Positions 1-12,080 are shown, counted from the stretch's first letter. The stretch is 64,000 nt of DNA from Doryteuthis pealeii (GCA_023376005.1 CM042150.1:74246131-74310130); one strand, 5' to 3'. Program-made: numbers and translations. The notes: a model not told the origin generated them from the letters alone.

Positions 1-660
1 TAAAGATCTTTCTTGCAAATGAAGTAAATAAGTAACATTCAAAATTGAAATATTATTCTGAGCTTTTTCATATTAATCAGTTGACAGAGGCATTTTTATT
101 CTTAGAATATTAACTGCTTTGGCCAAATTTCCAGACAAAAATTCAGAGCACAAAATGCCTCATGTGGCTTGGCCATCAATTTGTGACAGTTTAAAGACCC
201 CAAATATAATGGAATGAAGTTGTACAAGGAAACTTTTATAGTATCTTTTCTTCAAGAGATTGACTTCTATTCTGATCTAGCCATTACTCTAGATAGTTTG
301 AACTACAGCAGGTACTTAATAAATTGGGAATGAATTATTTCAGTGTTGATCAGTGAAATAAACACACAAGACAACAAATATTTGAGATGGTGATTGACGA
401 CATCTTTTCTGAGATTCTGTTTTTTTTTTTTTCACCAGTTTTTCCTGAACAGAATCTCAGAAAAGATGAAGGAAGATTTATTTTACTTGGCACATCTAAC
501 AACACTTTTTTTTGTGTCTGTTGCCAGGCAGGTAGAGATTTCTTTATTTTTCACTGAATTACAAGAGAACATGAGAATATGCAAAAAAAGTAAAGAGGTA
601 AATATTATAAAATAGATAAATGTTATAAAATAAGTAAAATAAAATTAGACTTAGCTGTGT
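1..660. other. AT-rich non-coding stretch with a hairpin
   Basis: No recognisable gene or transposon. The open frame at 394-615 reads through a T-tract and a hairpin and looks like chance. The only clear structure is the perfect 21-bp inverted repeat at 401-468, listed separately. Confidence 0.6.
401..468. repeat. Perfect 21-bp inverted repeat (hairpin)
   Basis: Bases 401-421 are the exact reverse complement of 448-468, with a 26-base T-rich loop at 422-447. The stem begins catcttttctg and ends cagaaaagatg. A 21-bp perfect stem is unlikely by chance in diverged intergenic DNA. It could be a fold-back element, a short hairpin RNA precursor or a repeat terminus. No flanking target duplication was seen. 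Confidence 0.8.
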
Positions 661-700
661 TTTTCATAAAAAATGAAATTGAGTGTCATCATATATGTCC

Positions 701-740
701 AGTATGTGTGTGTGTGTGTGTGTGTGTTTGTTTGTTTGTT
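701..740. repeat. (TG)n then (TTTG)n microsatellite
   Basis: A run of TG dinucleotides passes directly into TTTG units. Simple sequence repeat with no coding content. Confidence 0.9.
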
Positions 741-966
741 CTGTGTATGCTTGTATGTGTGTGTTTATGTATTGTATAAGTAGTCACACAGACGTGTTTG
801 ATAATGGTTTCCATTTCCTCTTACTATGATTACTAATTTAACATAATTCACTAAAAGAAAGAAAAAGATCTAAAAAATAAAAAAAAATAAAGAAAGAAAA
901 CAATTTAATAGAATATTTATATTTGCTTCTTTTTTCTTTTTTAATTTTTTTTTTCTTCAAACATTA

Positions 967-1111
967 CCAGACAGTTGATGCTTTGAAATAATAGATGATT
1001 TGACTGTCTGGCACCACAAAAAGAGAATTTTATTGGACAAAACTTGCTCTCTGAATTTCCCTTTTGTTTTCTTTCATAAACTTAGAAGTTTAATCCATGG
1101 AGCCAATAATC

Positions 1112-1148
<37 letters not shown>
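967..1148. repeat. Short inverted repeat and (TA)n microsatellite
   Basis: ccagacagt (967-975) is mirrored by actgtctgg (1003-1011). About 100 bases further on is a (TA)n tract at roughly 1,115-1,142, followed by broken TA-rich sequence to about 1,330. Confidence 0.7.
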
Positions 1149-1151
<3 letters not shown>

Positions 1152-1666
1152 CATATGTATATATATATTATTTCTTATTGTGTATATATACATTATATTC
1201 TATTATAGATATACTTTATAGTTTATAATAGTTTATTATATTTTATTATAGATGTACATTATATTTTATTATATATATTTTATCATAGATAAATATTCTA
1301 TTCTATATACAGTATATTTTATAATAAACTTATGACATTTTTATTTTATACATTACATATTACATGATAGGCATGTGTCCTGTGTCCCTGATGCAGAAAA
1401 ATCTAAATGGATGCAGTAAAATCGTATCCATGTGTCCCAGTATCTTTTTTTTCTTCCCTCACCATTTCAAGCTAACCGTAAATACTTTTTAATGGTTTCT
1501 TAGAAATGAATTGCATATGATAGGTTACAAGGTAGGGTTTAGACGGCTTTAGTTGGGACCCATAAATTTTCCCGGGGACTCATTCAAAGCAAATATGTGC
1601 ATCCGATGATGCACTAAATCAAAAAGCTATCAGCATCACTGCATATATATATATAAGCCCATATGG

Positions 1667-1965
1667 AAGTGCGTGGTGTAATGGTTAAAGTCATGGGAAA
1701 TGGACTCGTCGCCCCGAGTTCAAATCCTGGACGTGGTAATTGCATTTCACTTAGTGCTAATACCCTTGGGAAAGGCATGAATCCTACTCTCCCTCCAGCT
1801 ATGGATAAATAGTAGGGCAGACTGGGCTCTTGAACCTTGGTTAGGCAACCAGTCTAGGAGAAGGAAAACTCTGAATTCAAACCTGGTAAACTCCGCTTAA
1901 GAAATTGACTTTGTGTCACATCCTGCTTGTGCGGAGGGGTTGGTAAATATATATATATATATATA
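1667..1965 (+). mobile_element. tRNA-derived SINE, family A, near full length
   Basis: The head carries RNA polymerase III-type promoter boxes: an A-box-like tggtgtaatggttaa and a B-box-like gagttcaaatcctgg. The body has motifs shared by all family A copies in this window: a segment near cttgggaaaggcatg, a segment near atggataaatagtagggcag, and a conserved tail gtgtcacatcctgcttgtg ending in ggttggtaaat. The element runs into a (TA)n tract. Cephalopod genomes are known to carry several tRNA-derived SINE families. I cannot say which named one this is. It is the best copy here for defining the family. Confidence 0.85.
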
Positions 1966-2065
1966 AATAAGCCCATATATGTTAAATATCTTACATATAA
2001 ACATATGCTCTCTTGTGTGTATGTTTGTATGTGAGGGCGCTCCAGTATGCCCATAGCCTTATGAA

Positions 2066-3120
2066 AGAAAATAAGCATTCATTTTATACAATTATCTACT
2101 TTTCACCATAATTTGTTTCTTTGTCAATGCACTTAATTCTGTGGTGAATATTAATCCCATGAATAAAATCAATCTAATAATATATGAAGTTTTGAACAAA
2201 AATAAAAAAAATGGAAATGATTTCTAAAACAATTCAAAATGTAAACATTGCTATTTCCACCAATACAATTTCATTAACAACACATGAAGACAATTCAATT
2301 GTAAATGTGTAAATTTGTTAAAAGACCAAAGTATTAAATCTGAAACAAGGAGAAAGAATAAGATAGAATAAATAAAGATCTACAAATGTTATTTTACTTT
2401 AATGACAAAGAAAGCATAAACGTTTTATAATATTACAATTATTGTAACATAATATTTACTGTGAAAAACAGGAGACAAAAATGTCAACCTCATGATCAGT
2501 GGACAATTTAGATGATTCTTTAGAGATTCTTTAAAGAGGAATTCAAATTTATTAATCACAGCTTTCTAAACTATTATTGATCGTCTTTAATTGAATATTA
2601 ATTATATTTTCATTTAGATATTATATATATGTGTGTGTATCCCCCGTGTGTGAACAAGATATTAGCATAATTAATAGTACTTCCTGTTTTTCATTATACC
2701 TATATATTTATCTATATATTTTTTGGAATGACTTCCATAAAAATAAATCATTTATGCTGATTTTAAGTCAAGTATTTTCCTTCTCAGGATTTTCCATAAT
2801 AAACCTAATATTTAAGAAAATATATTTAACTTTTTTCCATTTGAACTAAATTATTAAATGCTTCCTCAAAATATACAAACAAATGACTTTTAAAATGATA
2901 GCTATATATAATCTTTTACTTCAGTCATTTTAATTTTTCAGTTTAGCTATCAACTTTGCTTTATCTGTTTTTCTTAATTAAAATGAAAACAAATCTTCCA
3001 TTTTGATTTGATCCAATGAAAAAATTTGGAGATGCACTGTGAAAATTATAAACCTCAATTAAAAGTGTGAGAAATGAGAAATGTTATAGTATTTTATCTG
3101 TTTATAAGAAGTAGAGATTT
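2066..3120. other. AT-rich non-coding stretch
   Basis: No gene, RNA or transposon recognised. The frame at 2,631-2,849 is AT-driven. Confidence 0.5.
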
Positions 3121-3164
3121 TTTTTGCCTATGATTTTGACTTTTTAAAAGTCTTCATAATCCAA

Positions 3165-3545
3165 GCTGTAGCCATGTCTGTGCGACTGTTTGGCTGTACC
3201 ACTTGGAATCTAATGAAATGCTTGGAGAAAAAGCTGGATGAAAACTGTACAAGAATGCTATATACAGTCTTGAATAAATCCTGGAAGCAGCACTCCATAA
3301 AAGAGCAGCTGTACAATCACTTGCCTCCTATCACACAAACCATCCAGGTAAGACAAACAAATCATGCTGGACACAACTGGAGAAATGACATTATTCTATG
3401 GACACTGCAGTTTGGGTCGGCCAGCTAAAAACTATATCAATTAGTTTTGTGCTGATACTGGAGGCTGCGCAGAGGACCTGCCAATAGACAGGTAGGAAGA
3501 GTCATGGATACCTGTGCTGTCAGCATGACTTGATGATGATTAATA
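3165..3545 (+). pseudogene. Non-LTR retrotransposon 3' end (family L1), decayed
   Basis: The translation carries the C-terminal tail that follows reverse transcriptase in a LINE family repeated in this window: LFGCTTWNL, LNKSWKQHS, LPPITQTIQVR, then HAGHNWR. The open part ends at 3,428. The rest to about 3,540 is still recognisable out of frame, and the copy ends in an ATGATGATTAAT-type tail. It is 5'-truncated: the reverse transcriptase core is missing. The clade is uncertain; RTE- or jockey-like is possible. It converges 3' to 3' with the minus-strand copy that starts at 3,880. Confidence 0.7.
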
Positions 3546-3879
3546 TATTAACTTTTAGCCTTCATGTTAGGGTTTCTCAAAACCTTTTTCATATTCTTTT
3601 CAATGCCTTAATTCCATTTTCTTAAAATTTCCTTTTTCTCTTTTATATGTGAACCCAATTTGATCAGCTGATCTATTTACCTAGTAGATAGTTTGTATTT
3701 TGAAAGCTTTTCACTATTTCATAATAACATTGTATTATTACTTTAAACTTCTTTATCAATAAACTATATGTAGATGAACTGAGTATTTGTTTGCTTCGCA
3801 TTACATGTAAATATTGATTTTTTGTTTATCTTTTGAATATTTTTCTGTTATTTAAACATTTGTTTTTATTCCATATATC

Positions 3880-4320
3880 TTCATTATTATCAAGTCCTGC
3901 TGATAGCACAGATACTCATGACTCTCTCTCACTAACTGTCCCTATCGGTCATCACCACTGGCAGGTCTTCCACATGGCATGCAGAATCTGTGCAGAGCTT
4001 ATTGATGTAGGTTTTTGCAGGTCAGCCTACACTGATGTGTCCATGTGTAAGTGTCCTCAGTAGTCTCCTGCATATCTTGTTCATCTTACTTGATGGTTTG
4101 TGTGATAGGAGGTAAGTGGCCATACAGCTGCTTTTTGTGGAGTGTTACTTCCAGGATTTATTCAAGACACCATGCAGCATTCTTATAGTTCCCATCTAGG
4201 TTTTTATTTAAGTGTTTTGTGAAAGACTAAAAGGTGCAGCCATACAGTAGCACTGATATGGCTGCAGTTTGGAAGAATTCTCACTGATCAGAGAGATCAG
4301 ATTACTATATGATCAATGTA
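3880..4320 (-). pseudogene. Non-LTR retrotransposon 3' end (family L1), downstream part
   Basis: Read on the minus strand, this encodes EFFQTAAISVLLYGC, a decayed NKSWK region and the terminal tail with the ETG/CxxEDLP-like region of the same LINE family as 3,165-3,545. The upstream part of the same copy continues at 5,095-5,360. The two are separated by a gag-bearing insertion at about 4,320-5,095. Frameshifts and stops make it non-functional. Confidence 0.65.
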
Positions 4321-5100
4321 GAATTTACATTCCTTACATCAGGTATAAATGTACAAGAAACCATTTCACTTGGGATTCTACTTCGAACAGTGTACTGTAA
4401 ACAACTCAAACAGACTAAGTTAGAACTTTCATGGAGCTAACACATGGTACATACACTTCTACAATACCAATTTCTATATTACGCTGCAAATGGGAAAAAA
4501 TAATTATGGATGAAGCCATATTTGTCACTTCTGAAAGAGTGTATGCACAGACCTTCATAAATGAGAAGTTTACCAAAGAAAGCATTGCAATTCTGGACCG
4601 CTCAGTGCTCAAGAAATTGGGTATAGATAGACTTGACGAACAGCTCGCCATACTTAAGTTGGTTAAGGAGACCCCTCCAACACCTCTACAGTCATCATCC
4701 TACACAAAAACACCAGCCATGAAACCCCCATAGCTTCACCCCGAAATGACACCTCAGCAATTCTGGAAATTTAGAATCAACTAGGATGTCTTCACAAAAG
4801 TAACAAACCTCCTGACACAGCAAACAATTATACTTCTATAATTGCAGAGATGAAGTGACCCAGACATTCATTATCAACACATATCCAGCATTTTTTAATG
4901 CAGATCCTGAAGTACAATCCTATGTTTCATAAAACTGTATTTTTGCCCATGTTGCAAGGAGAGGATGAGTCAATTAAGAACCTTACAATTTGCATGAAGT
5001 CAGCAGCATGTGACTGCAACTTCACGTATCCTGCTTGCCACTCTGAATTAGCCGATATGTATGTCAAAGAACAATTTGTCACAAGAAGACACATGATGAT
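4320..5100 (+). pseudogene. LTR-retrotransposon gag-like fragment
   Basis: Two adjacent open frames (4,431-4,733 and 4,898-5,209) and the broken sequence between them read as a retroelement gag-like protein. The first has a SAM-like helical segment (SVLKKLGIDRLDEQLAILK). The middle, out of frame, has a segment with FWKFRIN and NTYPAFFN. The second has a region with cysteines (CDCNFTYPACHSELADMY). Similar proteins accompany LTR retrotransposons in molluscs, as far as I recall. Stops and a frame change show it is dead. It lies inside a minus-strand LINE copy, so it arrived later. No protease, reverse transcriptase or LTR is visible nearby. Confidence 0.5.
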
Positions 5101-5360
5101 ACCAATTTCTACAATCAATAATCTGATAATAGCAGTCCATGCCTTTTCTGTACATACACTCACATCACTTTCTGTAGATGAGATATTTCTAGCTAGGTAT
5201 GAGAATTAGTCTACTAATTCAAGAGGCTTACCATCCAGTGTGGAGATGTCTCCATCTTATTTAAAACATTAACTCTGTTTTATCTGAGTTCATATAGAAG
5301 CCAATGCCTCTTGCTACTTCTCTAGGTTAGTTGGCATTAATCCGGCTTTAAATATTCTTT
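5095..5360 (-). pseudogene. Non-LTR retrotransposon reverse transcriptase tail (family L1), upstream part
   Basis: On the minus strand this encodes a segment with GLYMNSDKTEFMCF and DGDISTLDGKPLELVD, followed by EKAWTAI, the region just after the catalytic YxDD block in the other L1 copies. It joins in sense to 3,880-4,320 once the gag-like insertion is removed. It contains frameshifts and stops. Confidence 0.65.
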
Positions 5361-6670
5361 ATTGAAAACTCACAACTAGAATTATTTAACACTGCTATAA
5401 CATCCCCTTGTTTCACATCTGATTATCAATTATTAAATATCTCCTTGTATTTTCTTTAGTTTAAAAAACGCTTTAAAATCTAATTATTGGGAAAAGTTTG
5501 TTTATTTTATGTAGGATTTCAATTATTTTTATCTATTCAAAATTTATAAACACAATTTTTTGAAGGCTGAATGAATTTTTTCTTAGACATTTTACCACTG
5601 TTCCATTTATTTATCTTTATCTTATTTTATTATTCTCCTACTGTAAGTCACACAGTTCAACAGTTTCTTAATGAAATCATTTATAAATCTACATAAGGAA
5701 TACACATTTAAGCCAAAAGCAAAGTTCGAGATTTGGGACAGACTGCTGGAAAACATACCACAGAACAAAGCAGCCAAGACTGTTGATATCTTCTCATTCA
5801 TCAGAAGGTTTTTTTCTCTTGAGCATTCATGTTGGCCATTTATAGACTTGAAATCTTTCATTTTTTTCTTTGCAAGTCATTATTTTGCTATGTATGACCA
5901 TGTAAGCATGTGTACTCCATATTTTGTTTTTGTTTATGCGACTGTTGGTGACACAGGTGTGATTAATGCATTAGGCAGATATCTTAGATAAGAAAAATGG
6001 ACTAAGGCTAAAAATAATGAAAATTCACTTGAAAAAGGTTGACTAAGAAAAGTAAATCAGATCAATATTGTTATTCCGGTCCAATCTGGAACAAGTCAAT
6101 GTTGAATATTATTTGGACCAATTATTTTTCCACAAGGTATTTTTTCAGATATTCATAAAGAGAGCCTTGCAACTTTGAAGCCAAAAAGGAAAAGGAATGA
6201 AAAGTATTTCCATAAAGAGGAAATATAAGATATAGCTGGCTGAGGGAGGAGGAAAAATATTCAATCTTGTTATAAAAGATATTATCAGTTATATATATGT
6301 GTGTGTGTCTGTGTGTGTGTCATTTAAAATCCTCATATAAAGCTCTGAAAAATTATATATCAGGGAGTACTGAAAAGTTCTCAGCCTGACTAAGGAGGTA
6401 ATGTCTTAGTACCTTGAAACATATATATTCATCCAGAAGTTCAATGCATTTTGCAATTCTTTTACCCAAGTCTCTTTAACCATTCCAAAAATATATTCTT
6501 TATTTATTTTTGGGATGAAGCTCTGTCAATCATTAGGATTGATTTTGATTAGTATTGACCTTCATCTTTCTAATACTAGTTGCTTTATATCCTCTAAAAT
6601 TAGGAATATAATATAAAGGTCAAAATTATTTTTAAAATTCAATGACAAAACTATCCTTGTGGAAGAACAG
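5361..6670. other. AT-rich stretch with one unassigned open frame
   Basis: The frame 5,671-5,991 (+, 106 codons) includes a polar stretch around AKFEIWDRLLENIPQNK that looks protein-like. I do not recognise it, and the second half reads as AT-driven noise. It may be a transposon scrap. A short TG microsatellite lies at 6,296-6,320. Nothing else was identified. Confidence 0.4.
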
Positions 6671-6671
6671 T

Positions 6672-6835
6672 AATGTTACTATTTGACCTATAGCTGGAGT
6701 ATGAGGGTGGTTAATACCTTTCTCAAGTGTATTAGATAAAAAATGAACATAATAGTGTGACTGTCATTTGAACTCACATACTATGATGTCACAGTCCAGT
6801 TACAACATCATGGGGATTCCTCTGTTTAGTAATGA
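6672..6835 (-). mobile_element. SINE family A fragment, minus strand
   Basis: The reverse complement shows the tRNA-like head with a B-box-like gagttcaaatgac, then cttgagaaaggtatt and ccagctatagg. These are the head and early body of the family A SINE. The tail is absent. Confidence 0.65.
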
Positions 6836-7398
6836 AAAAAGACCGAATTTGTAATCAATTTGACAGAAAATAAAAACATCCTCAAATGCAAAGTTCTTTA
6901 TTCTATTCCTAAACTTTTTTCATTAATTTCCTTCTAGATTTTCAATAACCTTAAACTTTTTATTATGTTTTATAAATTAGCATAATTTTTATTTTTTACA
7001 TTTTTCTGAGAAGAGGAATTATACATTAATTTACTCAGAATAATATCATCATCTGCAAGTGTTGCTGTTGTTAGTAATTTTCTTGTAACCATTTTATTTA
7101 ATTAATGGGGGTTAAATTGTTCCACTGTCCAGGATGTCAGGCTTGATACTAAAAAATTCTGTGATCCAATGCAAAATATCATAAAATTAAAAATATTACC
7201 ACTTATCATGACGACATTTGGACTACTTCTGATTCTGTCAACTCCTCATGGAGCATAACACTCTAGCCCCATTATGTCAATGATGATACTGCAGTTTCTG
7301 TAACAAGTTTTTATGGGTGGAGTTGATAGTCTTATGTCATCTGGTTTTTAGTTAAGGGTTTTTCTTTTCTCTAGATAGATTTGCTTACATTTAAGAGG

Positions 7399-7680
7399 AG
7401 CACTTAGCATAATGGTTATTATTATAGGAACTAGAATCGGAGACTTGAACTCAAATCTTTTACAAGGCTGCTCTGTTGTTAATGCTCTTAGGAAAGGCAT
7501 GATCCTATCTCTTTTTTTCCTCAGCTATGGGTAAATAGTAGGGCAGACTGGATTCTTTTGTCTTGGCACAGCAACCAATCCAGGTGGATGAAAACACTGA
7601 ATTCAAATTATCTGTATTCTGCTTAAAACTTGACCCTGTGTCACATCCTGCTGTGGCAGACGGGTTGGATAAATACATTG
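7399..7680 (+). mobile_element. SINE family A, nearly complete
   Basis: It contains gcataatggttatt (A-box region), a B-box-like gacttgaactcaaat, the taaatagtagggcagactgg body motif and the gtgtcacatcctgctg tail ending in gggttggataaata. It is diverged from the copy at 1,667 by substitutions and small indels. Confidence 0.8.
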
Positions 7681-9250
7681 GATTATCTTTTCATCAAAAT
7701 CTTTAACCAATATTATATTCATTGAAAACTGCTGATTCTTGTATTTTGCTGAAGGGAATTTCATCTTTCCTTCTTCAAAAATTTCATGGGTGCTTCCAGC
7801 TCTCCTGTGTGAATGTTCCAAATGCTCAAGAAGATTTTTATCTTTGGAATATTTGTCAACATTTTGGTCATTGTGAACATATTCCTCGTTTGCATTAGGG
7901 AACCTACATTTCTTTTGTTCAATCGATACGCATGACACAGAATATTGAGAAATACAAACTCATAAATTTGCTCAGCTGGTGTTCCTATAGAAACTGTATT
8001 TTTCTCTGACTTTCACTCTCCATTTTCCTTCAGCAAGTTTCACACTTTATATTAAGACAAATATGAATTAACCTCCTGAAATGCCAAACTATAATTATGA
8101 AGACATGTCTTCTTTCCAAATGGTAATTGGTCTTTGCAGGTTGTCAGTGGAGAACATGTTAAAGTCAAAAGTAACAAAAGTAATTTTCATTGGAGAAGGA
8201 GGGGGGTGGAGAAGAAGAAGAAGAAGAAGAAGAGGGGCAAAAGCAAAGGAAAAAAATTACCCCAATTTCTTGCACCTTCTAGACATTAGGGACCATGAAC
8301 AATTTTTGCTAATTTCCACAGACACATTCATACACATGTATATACAGTATCACTCGGGAATATTTTAATTATTTCCAGTGGAACATTGTACATTCAAAAT
8401 AGATATTAAGTATTAATTATTAACAAACTCGACAAACTTTGCAATATAAAATATGAATGCATATGATATAACAGTCCAAAAACATTTATATCTGATATAT
8501 ATATATTGATGCAGTTTTATTTTTGGTTACAGAGGTATTGCAATTTCATTTTTGGTTTAGAAGAAAATAACCTTTTTATCAAAAAATGAGTTGGGTGAAT
8601 CTATTTATGGGTGTTACTTTAGCCATCTTATATATTATTTGTTTAAAAGCCAACTACAGTGGCCATTAAGCTGAATATCATTCTTCTTCAACATTGTTCA
8701 TAGATGCATGTGCATTTCATTTTTAACTTGCACTTGATTGACCAGGCAATATTATGCCAAAGTCGTTTGCCAAGGCTTTCTCTTTGTATCCCCTTTAGCA
8801 GATCTCTCTGCAAAGAGTGCAATGAACCTTACCCTGTTATAAATAAATAAGGGTAAGCACTCTATAATTACCATCTAATAATTCTCTCGCTTGAGAAATG
8901 ATAATAATTGGGATAGGGCTATTGCAGACCTTACACTAATATCAATAATTCACAGTTTGGATTGGAAATTGTTTTAATTTCTAAGTTAGGGACATTTTAA
9001 TGAGCCTTATCCTGCAAAGCTGGCCCATGACATGTTGGTAGGAGTTTGAATTCAGATTTCCCTAAACCACAAACATGCACACATACACATGTATATGCAT
9101 TATGAATAAGCAGTATTCTACCCAACAGTGCTACTGTGCTCTTTCCCTTTCTTGTATCTTCCATGGAAATAAATAGGAAGATTTACTTTCACCCTCATAG
9201 AAATACAGGACTTCATATATGTACCAAAACAAAATCTCACTCATTACAAT
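7681..9250. other. Stretch with unassigned open frames and a GAA repeat
   Basis: The minus-strand frame 7,603-7,938 (111 codons) has a protein-like composition around HLEHSHRRAGSTHEIFEEGK, but I do not recognise the family, and its 3' end overlaps the SINE. A (GAA)n run at about 8,211-8,236 sits in the plus frame 8,081-8,368 and explains its arginine run. No gene is supported. Confidence 0.4.
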
Positions 9251-9293
9251 GTGGCATTTCTGTGTCTTTACAGTAACATAGATTTAACAACAT

Positions 9294-9294
9294 T

Positions 9295-9326
<32 letters not shown>
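9294..9326. repeat. (AAT)n microsatellite
   Basis: Eleven or so AAT units. The repeat sits near the LINE remnant that follows. Confidence 0.9.
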
Positions 9327-9339
9327 TTAATAAATGAAT

Positions 9340-9850
9340 GCAGTAAACTAGCACAATGAGAATACAAGGTTTGGCACAACTGGGTTGAAAAGGTGATCCA
9401 CTAGGAATTGTGCAAGAAAGTAAATTTTGAACATACAACAAAATGATATATGCACAAACCAGAATCCATTCTTGAGAATGAAACATAAAATTCTCTGGGA
9501 TTTTGAGATACAGATGGATCACCTTATTTTAGTCAGAAGACCAGACCAAATATTAATTACAAGAAAAAGAGTACTTGTCAACTAGTAGATTTTGCAGTCG
9601 CGGCAGATCACAGCTGAAAGGAAACAAAAAGATAGACAAATAACTTGCAAGAGAATTGAAAAAACTGGAATATGAGGATGAAAGTGATACCAAACTGGAG
9701 GAATTGGTTAAATCAGAGGAAGAATTGAGACTGTGCAGACAACAGCATTGTTAAGATTAGCAAGACTATTCAGAAGAGTCCTGGATACCTGAGGAGACTT
9801 GCTGTCACTCAGACTTCAGTGAAAGACCATCAGCTTACATTAGTGTGAAA
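9340..9850 (+). pseudogene. Non-LTR retrotransposon 3' region (family L2), decayed
   Basis: Three-frame reading gives scraps typical of the C-terminal end of a LINE polyprotein common in molluscs: KMIYAQTRIHSRE, RYRWITLF, then KKKSTCQLVDFAVAADHS, and a tail that includes KSPGYLRRLAVT. The typical form has an intact VDFAVPADH-like motif. Here it is followed by stops and frameshifts. The copy ends near 9,850 with tagtgtgaaaaactcacaa. A second copy of the tail is at 12,190-12,440. Confidence 0.6.
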
Positions 9851-9949
9851 AACTCACAAGGATTGAAATAATGATAATAAAAATTGGTAGCTTTAAAAAC
9901 ATATTGTAGAAAAGATATTGTAATTTTGATTTTCTTTTCTTTAAAGTGT

Positions 9950-10300
9950 CGTTGAGATTGCATCGCTTATTTGCCACAGTTCTCCTATTTGATGCCAGGG
10001 GACACAAAAGATAATTCCCTCCCATGTCTGCCAATAGCCACTAGGTGGCATGGCCAGCAGCATTATAAAAGAAGACATGACAAACTCAAAACTCTCTCTT
10101 ACTTTCTGCATCAACAAGAAATAGCTACATACGAGTTGTGTTCCTGTCCACAGAGAGAGGGGAGTTGTGCCCCCTGTAACTTTGTATTGCATGAATACAA
10201 TAGTATACTTAACTTGTAAGTCTTTACACTTTCCTTCCCTACCAGCTACCTGTGAAGAACTCAACACTTTCTCTACTAAAGACTCATTTAATTTCATATT
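9950..10300 (+). promoter_or_regulatory. LTR-like or promoter-like patch with TATA box
   Basis: This is locally GC-richer than its surroundings. It holds ccactaggtggca (10,038-10,050), which matches the core consensus of CTCF sites, and tataaaag (10,064-10,071) followed by a pyrimidine-rich stretch with ctctctctta. The layout suggests the U3/R part of an LTR or another retroelement promoter. No matching second LTR was found, and the boundaries are a guess. Confidence 0.3.
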
Positions 10301-11199
10301 AGGACATTTAGGTCATACAACTCTGTATAAGCTCTTCTGTGTATCTTTTGTCATGTTTGTATCCTATTCTATTAAATTTGTTCCCTCAATAAAATATTCT
10401 TGTTATTACTTCATCATAAATTGTTCTCACATTTATTCTGTAAAAGGAAATGATAATCAACCAGCCATTTTTCTTCTTGTAATAGGAAATCTTTTTGTAC
10501 AATTTCTTATTTATAATTGTTTTAAGATAAAAGAAATGTCTATTCTTTTTTTTTTTCAGTCAATCAATTTCAATTTGTCAATACTCTTTCTTAAAATGTA
10601 TAAATTATAAAAAGTATTTCTTATATAAATTCCATCTGGAAGTCTACATGTAAAATTTTATAATAAAAAAAAACAATTTATTTGTTTCAGTATGAGAAAT
10701 ATTTCAGTTGCAGACAGTCAACAAAATGGCATTTATTGACTTCATATATCAATTTTTTTTTCACTATAAACATCAACACTGTACTGTCTTTTGTATCAAA
10801 AGTGCATCCTGCTGTTTCTTTTTTGGTTAGTTTGTTTGTTGTTTTTTTTTACTAAAAAAGACAGCCACTAATTCCTTTTATTCAGTCTTTTTTAGACACA
10901 ACTGACCATTTTTAATGTGAAGTTAAAAACAAAAAAAAACTATAAATCACATCTTCCATGTCGTCTTGTTTCCTCCGAAAGGTAAAACAATAACTTTGGC
11001 ATTTAATCTTTGTTTTTGTTTTTTTTTCTGTTGTACTTTTTTATTTTCTTGCTGGCATTTCACTTTGGTATTGTCAGTAAATTTTGTTTTCTTTTATTTT
11101 CAAAATTAATTCTCTATTGGGCAACACCAATACAGACCAAATAAATCAAACAAATCCAGTGAGACACTGATCTATTACTTTTGCATATAAATGTACATG

Positions 11200-11246
<47 letters not shown>

Positions 11247-11630
11247 CACTTCTATAAGTTGCAAAAGGAAAGAGAGAAGTCTACAATTCTTTTTACATCT
11301 ATCCAATGATATATTGCAGTGCAATTTTCTCACAACATACAAAATAGGTAGATGTGCAATAATAATGTGTGCACATGCAATTTCTTAGCAAATATGAAAT
11401 GCAATAAAAATATCATCATAATTGAAAATGAATAGATATCTTGAATATATTTTGTGTATAGGTTTGCCTTATCCTTCAAAATATCTGCACCTAGCAATTT
11501 TCCAATTTATCTGCAACTTTTCACAAGGAATCTTGTGGTGTTCATTATAATTTACATATCTGCTGAGTTCATGCAATGCAAGAGAAGAGAAGTCTAAAAG
11601 TATGGTACACCTAGTAAGAATTGAACTCAC
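10301..11630. other. AT-rich non-coding stretch
   Basis: The frame 10,167-10,610 (147 codons, the longest in the window) is rich in F, I, L, S and Y, and lacks any domain I can recognise. Its composition is what AT-rich DNA gives by chance. Many T-tracts occur here, and a (CA)n-(TA)n microsatellite lies at about 11,200-11,243. Confidence 0.5.
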
Positions 11631-11799
11631 TAACAATGGTTTAATAGTCTAGCTCCACTGAAGAAAAGTAACATTGATCAAAGGTTGTGTCCAGCAGCTT
11701 TGAGGCCAAATTTAAAATAATGCCACAAAACTGCCAGAAACCCAATATTGTATCTAAACCAAAAAGTACTGTTAAATAGTTCCAATAATGGTATGATAT

Positions 11800-12080
11800 A
11801 TAAAGTGTGTTCAATAAGTCACTATATTTATGAAGACAGACATGAACAATGAATAAAACATTAATTTTCTTCAAAATAGTCCCCTTGACATTCAGTACAC
11901 TTATTCCTATGAATTCTATATTGATTCAAGCACCTCTGACAATTCCTTCTTTGGTGTGAAGCTCCACATCCTCAAATGTCTTATTCTTGAGATAAATTTT
12001 CAGTTTGAGAAACAAAAAAAAATTCACTGAGCTACATCTTTTGAGTGTGTAAAGGGTGCTGCACTTGCCGGATCTTGTGT
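11800..12080 (-). pseudogene. Mariner-type transposase C-terminal remnant
   Basis: On the minus strand, TECQGDYFEEN followed by a stop resembles the C-terminal end of mariner-family transposases, which commonly close with a GDYFE motif. The tgtgttcaataagtcac motif at about 11,807 resembles mariner terminal repeats. Upstream coding sequence is too decayed to read. Confidence 0.45.

Noticed and set aside
1667..1740. Functional tRNA gene
   Set aside because: Promoter boxes are present, but no closed acceptor stem. The sequence continues into a SINE body found at several other loci.
10167..10610. Longest open frame in the window, 147 codons
   Set aside because: Low-complexity F/I/L/S/Y composition expected from AT-rich DNA, no domain, and no support from neighbours.
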